Positions 62,763 to 64,000 of a DNA stretch of 64,000 bases are shown here, piece by piece. Origin of the DNA: Porcincola intestinalis. Its GTDB lineage: Bacteria > Bacillota > Clostridia > Lachnospirales > Lachnospiraceae. The DNA lies in the NCBI RefSeq assembly GCF_009696445.1, contig NZ_VULZ01000002.1:248001-312000 (forward strand), in the 5' to 3' direction. A program made the position numbers and the translations under genes. The first letter of the stretch is position 1, and every line of letters starts with the position of its first letter. Below the pieces are notes generated by a model that saw nothing but the letters and a program-made list of their open reading frames with translations, did not search any database and had not been told where the DNA came from.

Positions 62763-63527
62763 ATGTTTCAAATCGAACGGCAAAAGCAAATATTGGACCT
62801 TGTTAACAGCGCTCACAAAGCTAATACAGCCGAGTTATCCAGAAAGTTACAAGTCTCCCCTGTAACAATCCGACGTGATATCGAATCCCTTGCAAAACAA
62901 GGATTAGTCGTAAAAACACACGGAGGCGTCGTATCAATTACCCAAAGTCCGCTTCATGAGATTCCTTACTCAATAAAAGCAGATCAGAATCTGCAGGCCA
63001 AAAGGGCAATAGGCATGCGAGCTGCATCAATCATTGAAGATGGGGACATCATTATTCTGGATTCAGGTTCTACAACACTTGAAATTGCCAAAAACATTAC
63101 ACAACAGCATATTACCGTTGTAACAGATGACATTAAAATTGCAATGGAATTAGCAGGGAAGGCAAATATCACTACTATAATGTGCGGAGGGACATTGATT
63201 GACTCTGTCTATACTTTGAGTGGTCCAGCTGCAATTAGTTTTTTTAAAACATTGCATGTCAATAAAACCTTTCTCGGCTGCGATGCAGTCGATGTCGATT
63301 TCGGAATATCAGACCGCTCCTATGAAGAAGTGAATGTCAAAAGGGAAATGATCAGAGCAGCTGATCAAACCATAGCAGTTATAGATCATACAAAATTTAA
63401 TAAGAAAGTTTTCTGCTATTTATGCACTCCTTCTGTCATTGACATTTTAGTTACTGACCAGATTGATGACAAGTATCTTAAGTATTTCAAAGATAATGAT
63501 GCGCGTATCATGTTGGCGGCAAATTAA
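62763..63527 (+). CDS. DeoR-family sugar regulator
   Basis: 254-aa regulator from ATG 62763, 7 bases after AAGGAG; the upstream in-frame ATG lacks an RBS. The N-terminal HTH is typical (RQKQILDLVNSAHKANTAEL, then LQVSPVTIRRDIESLAKQGL, both 20 residues), followed by the wing VKTHGGVVSI and the DeoR C-terminal sugar-phosphate sensor (ILDSGSTTLEIAKNI, GPAAISFFKTLHVNKTFLGC, AVIDHTKFNKKVFCYL). It is divergent from the ABC/kinase operon and probably represses it until a phosphorylated sugar accumulates. Confidence 0.9.
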   Translation: MFQIERQKQILDLVNSAHKANTAELSRKLQVSPVTIRRDIESLAKQGLVVKTHGGVVSITQSPLHEIPYSIKADQNLQAKRAIGMRAASIIEDGDIIILDSGSTTLEIAKNITQQHITVVTDDIKIAMELAGKANITTIMCGGTLIDSVYTLSGPAAISFFKTLHVNKTFLGCDAVDVDFGISDRSYEEVNVKREMIRAADQTIAVIDHTKFNKKVFCYLCTPSVIDILVTDQIDDKYLKYFKDNDARIMLAAN

Positions 63528-63566
63528 TAAATACGGCTGAGCTTCAGAATGAGCCAGCCGTATTTA
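63528..63566. terminator. Bidirectional terminator between DeoR and aldo/keto reductase genes
   Basis: Perfect 12-bp arms TAAATACGGCTG / CAGCCGTATTTA with A-rich and T-rich flanks, one base after the DeoR stop and 4 bases before the converging gene's stop. Confidence 0.85.
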
Positions 63567-63570
63567 TTTC

Positions 63571-64000
63571 TTACCGAATCTGTTGTTGACCACTTGCAGA
63601 GTAGATCTCGAACCATTCATACTGTTCCAGCTTCACGTCAAGCGCTCTGATTGCAAGGTCAAGGCGTGTCGGATTTTTACTTCCTGAAAGTGGAATGGCA
63701 CCTACCGGGTGATACATAATCCATGCATATATGATGGTTGCCGGATCCTCATGATGTCTGTCCGCTATTTCAGCAATCTTACGGTAGGCTCTTTCACATA
63801 ACTGATCATCTTTGTTAAAGATTCTTCCGCCTGCAAGCGGCGACCAGATCATAGGGTGAATCTTATGGAAGGTCAGATAATCGATCATCCCTGAGTTAAA
63901 ATGTTCAAAGCAAACCGGGTTCCATTCAATCTGGTTTGTGACAAGCATCCCGTCCATTGCCTTATTCAGGCCATCAAATTTATATGGATCAAAATTCGAT
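63571..64000 (-). CDS. Aldo/keto reductase, C-terminal part (N-terminus beyond window)
   Basis: C-terminal ~142 residues of an NADP-dependent aldo/keto reductase. The reading frame is open to the right edge (SNFDPYKFDGLNKAMDGMLV) and shows the barrel strand TNQIEWNP, IWSPLAGGRIFN, ATIIYAWIMYHPVGAIPLSG and SKNPTRLDLAIRALDV, as in YdhF-type oxidoreductases. The catalytic Asp-Tyr-Lys-His tetrad lies outside the window. It converges on the DeoR gene and has a separate terminator. Substrate unknown. Confidence 0.85.
   Translation of the reverse strand, partial: SNFDPYKFDGLNKAMDGMLVTNQIEWNPVCFEHFNSGMIDYLTFHKIHPMIWSPLAGGRIFNKDDQLCERAYRKIAEIADRHHEDPATIIYAWIMYHPVGAIPLSGSKNPTRLDLAIRALDVKLEQYEWFEIYSASGQQQIR

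Overview
The window reads as a chromosomal segment of an anaerobic, fermentative, Gram-positive bacterium of the Clostridia, most likely a Lachnospiraceae-type gut commensal. This is inferred from a trimeric [FeFe]-hydrogenase (HydABC), several sugar ABC importers, fucose and arabinose catabolism, two surface proteins with sortase-type tails, and strong AGGAGG ribosome binding sites. No rRNA, tRNA, CRISPR array or intact mobile element was seen.

Layout. (1) 1-6.5 kb, minus strand: an ABC exporter half running off the left edge, an unusual L-lactate dehydrogenase-family enzyme, a secreted DUF3298/RsiV-like protein, 5-formyl-THF cyclo-ligase and a PatB/MalY C-S lyase. (2) 6.5-11.2 kb, plus: a MarR repressor with two identical operators around its promoter, then a heterodimeric ABC exporter. 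(3) 11.3-15.5 kb, minus: hydC-hydB-hydA. (4) 15.5-18.3 kb: a candidate structured RNA, a beta-lactamase-fold hydrolase and a two-gene ThrE-type (YjjP/YjjB) exporter. (5) 18.6-21.8 kb, plus: a MacB-type ABC ATPase and permease; the permease is interrupted by a -1 shift at U-UUU-UUC-UGA. (6) 22-27.1 kb, minus: a secreted protein, a YtrA-type GntR/ABC operon and a membrane protein. (7) 27.2-34.9 kb, minus: an arabinose regulon (binding protein, permease, ATPase, permease, AraA, AraR). (8) 35.4-37.2 kb: a response regulator and a histidine kinase whose sensor half is broken. (9) 37.2-44.2 kb: two large, divergently transcribed surface proteins. (10) 44.4-53.4 kb, minus: a fucoside operon (binding protein, two permeases, AraC regulator, GH151-like fucosidase, sugar epimerase, FucI). 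(11) 54.2-63.5 kb: a ribose-type ABC importer, FGGY kinase, BtpA/SgcQ-family protein and M29-family metalloprotein under a divergent DeoR regulator; its pathway is not one I recognise. (12) The C-terminal part of an aldo/keto reductase at the right edge.

Composition changes near 44.2 kb: the left part is GC-rich, the right part visibly AT-richer, so the two right-hand sugar operons look like accessory or acquired loci. Themes that recur are an intercistronic hairpin directly after each of the three substrate-binding-protein genes, absence of a lipobox in all three binding proteins, and a related stem-loop element just before the intrinsic terminators at 11.1 and 21.9 kb. The least-explained system is the BtpA/M29/FGGY cluster; the most unusual single site is the slippery heptamer in the MacB-type permease.
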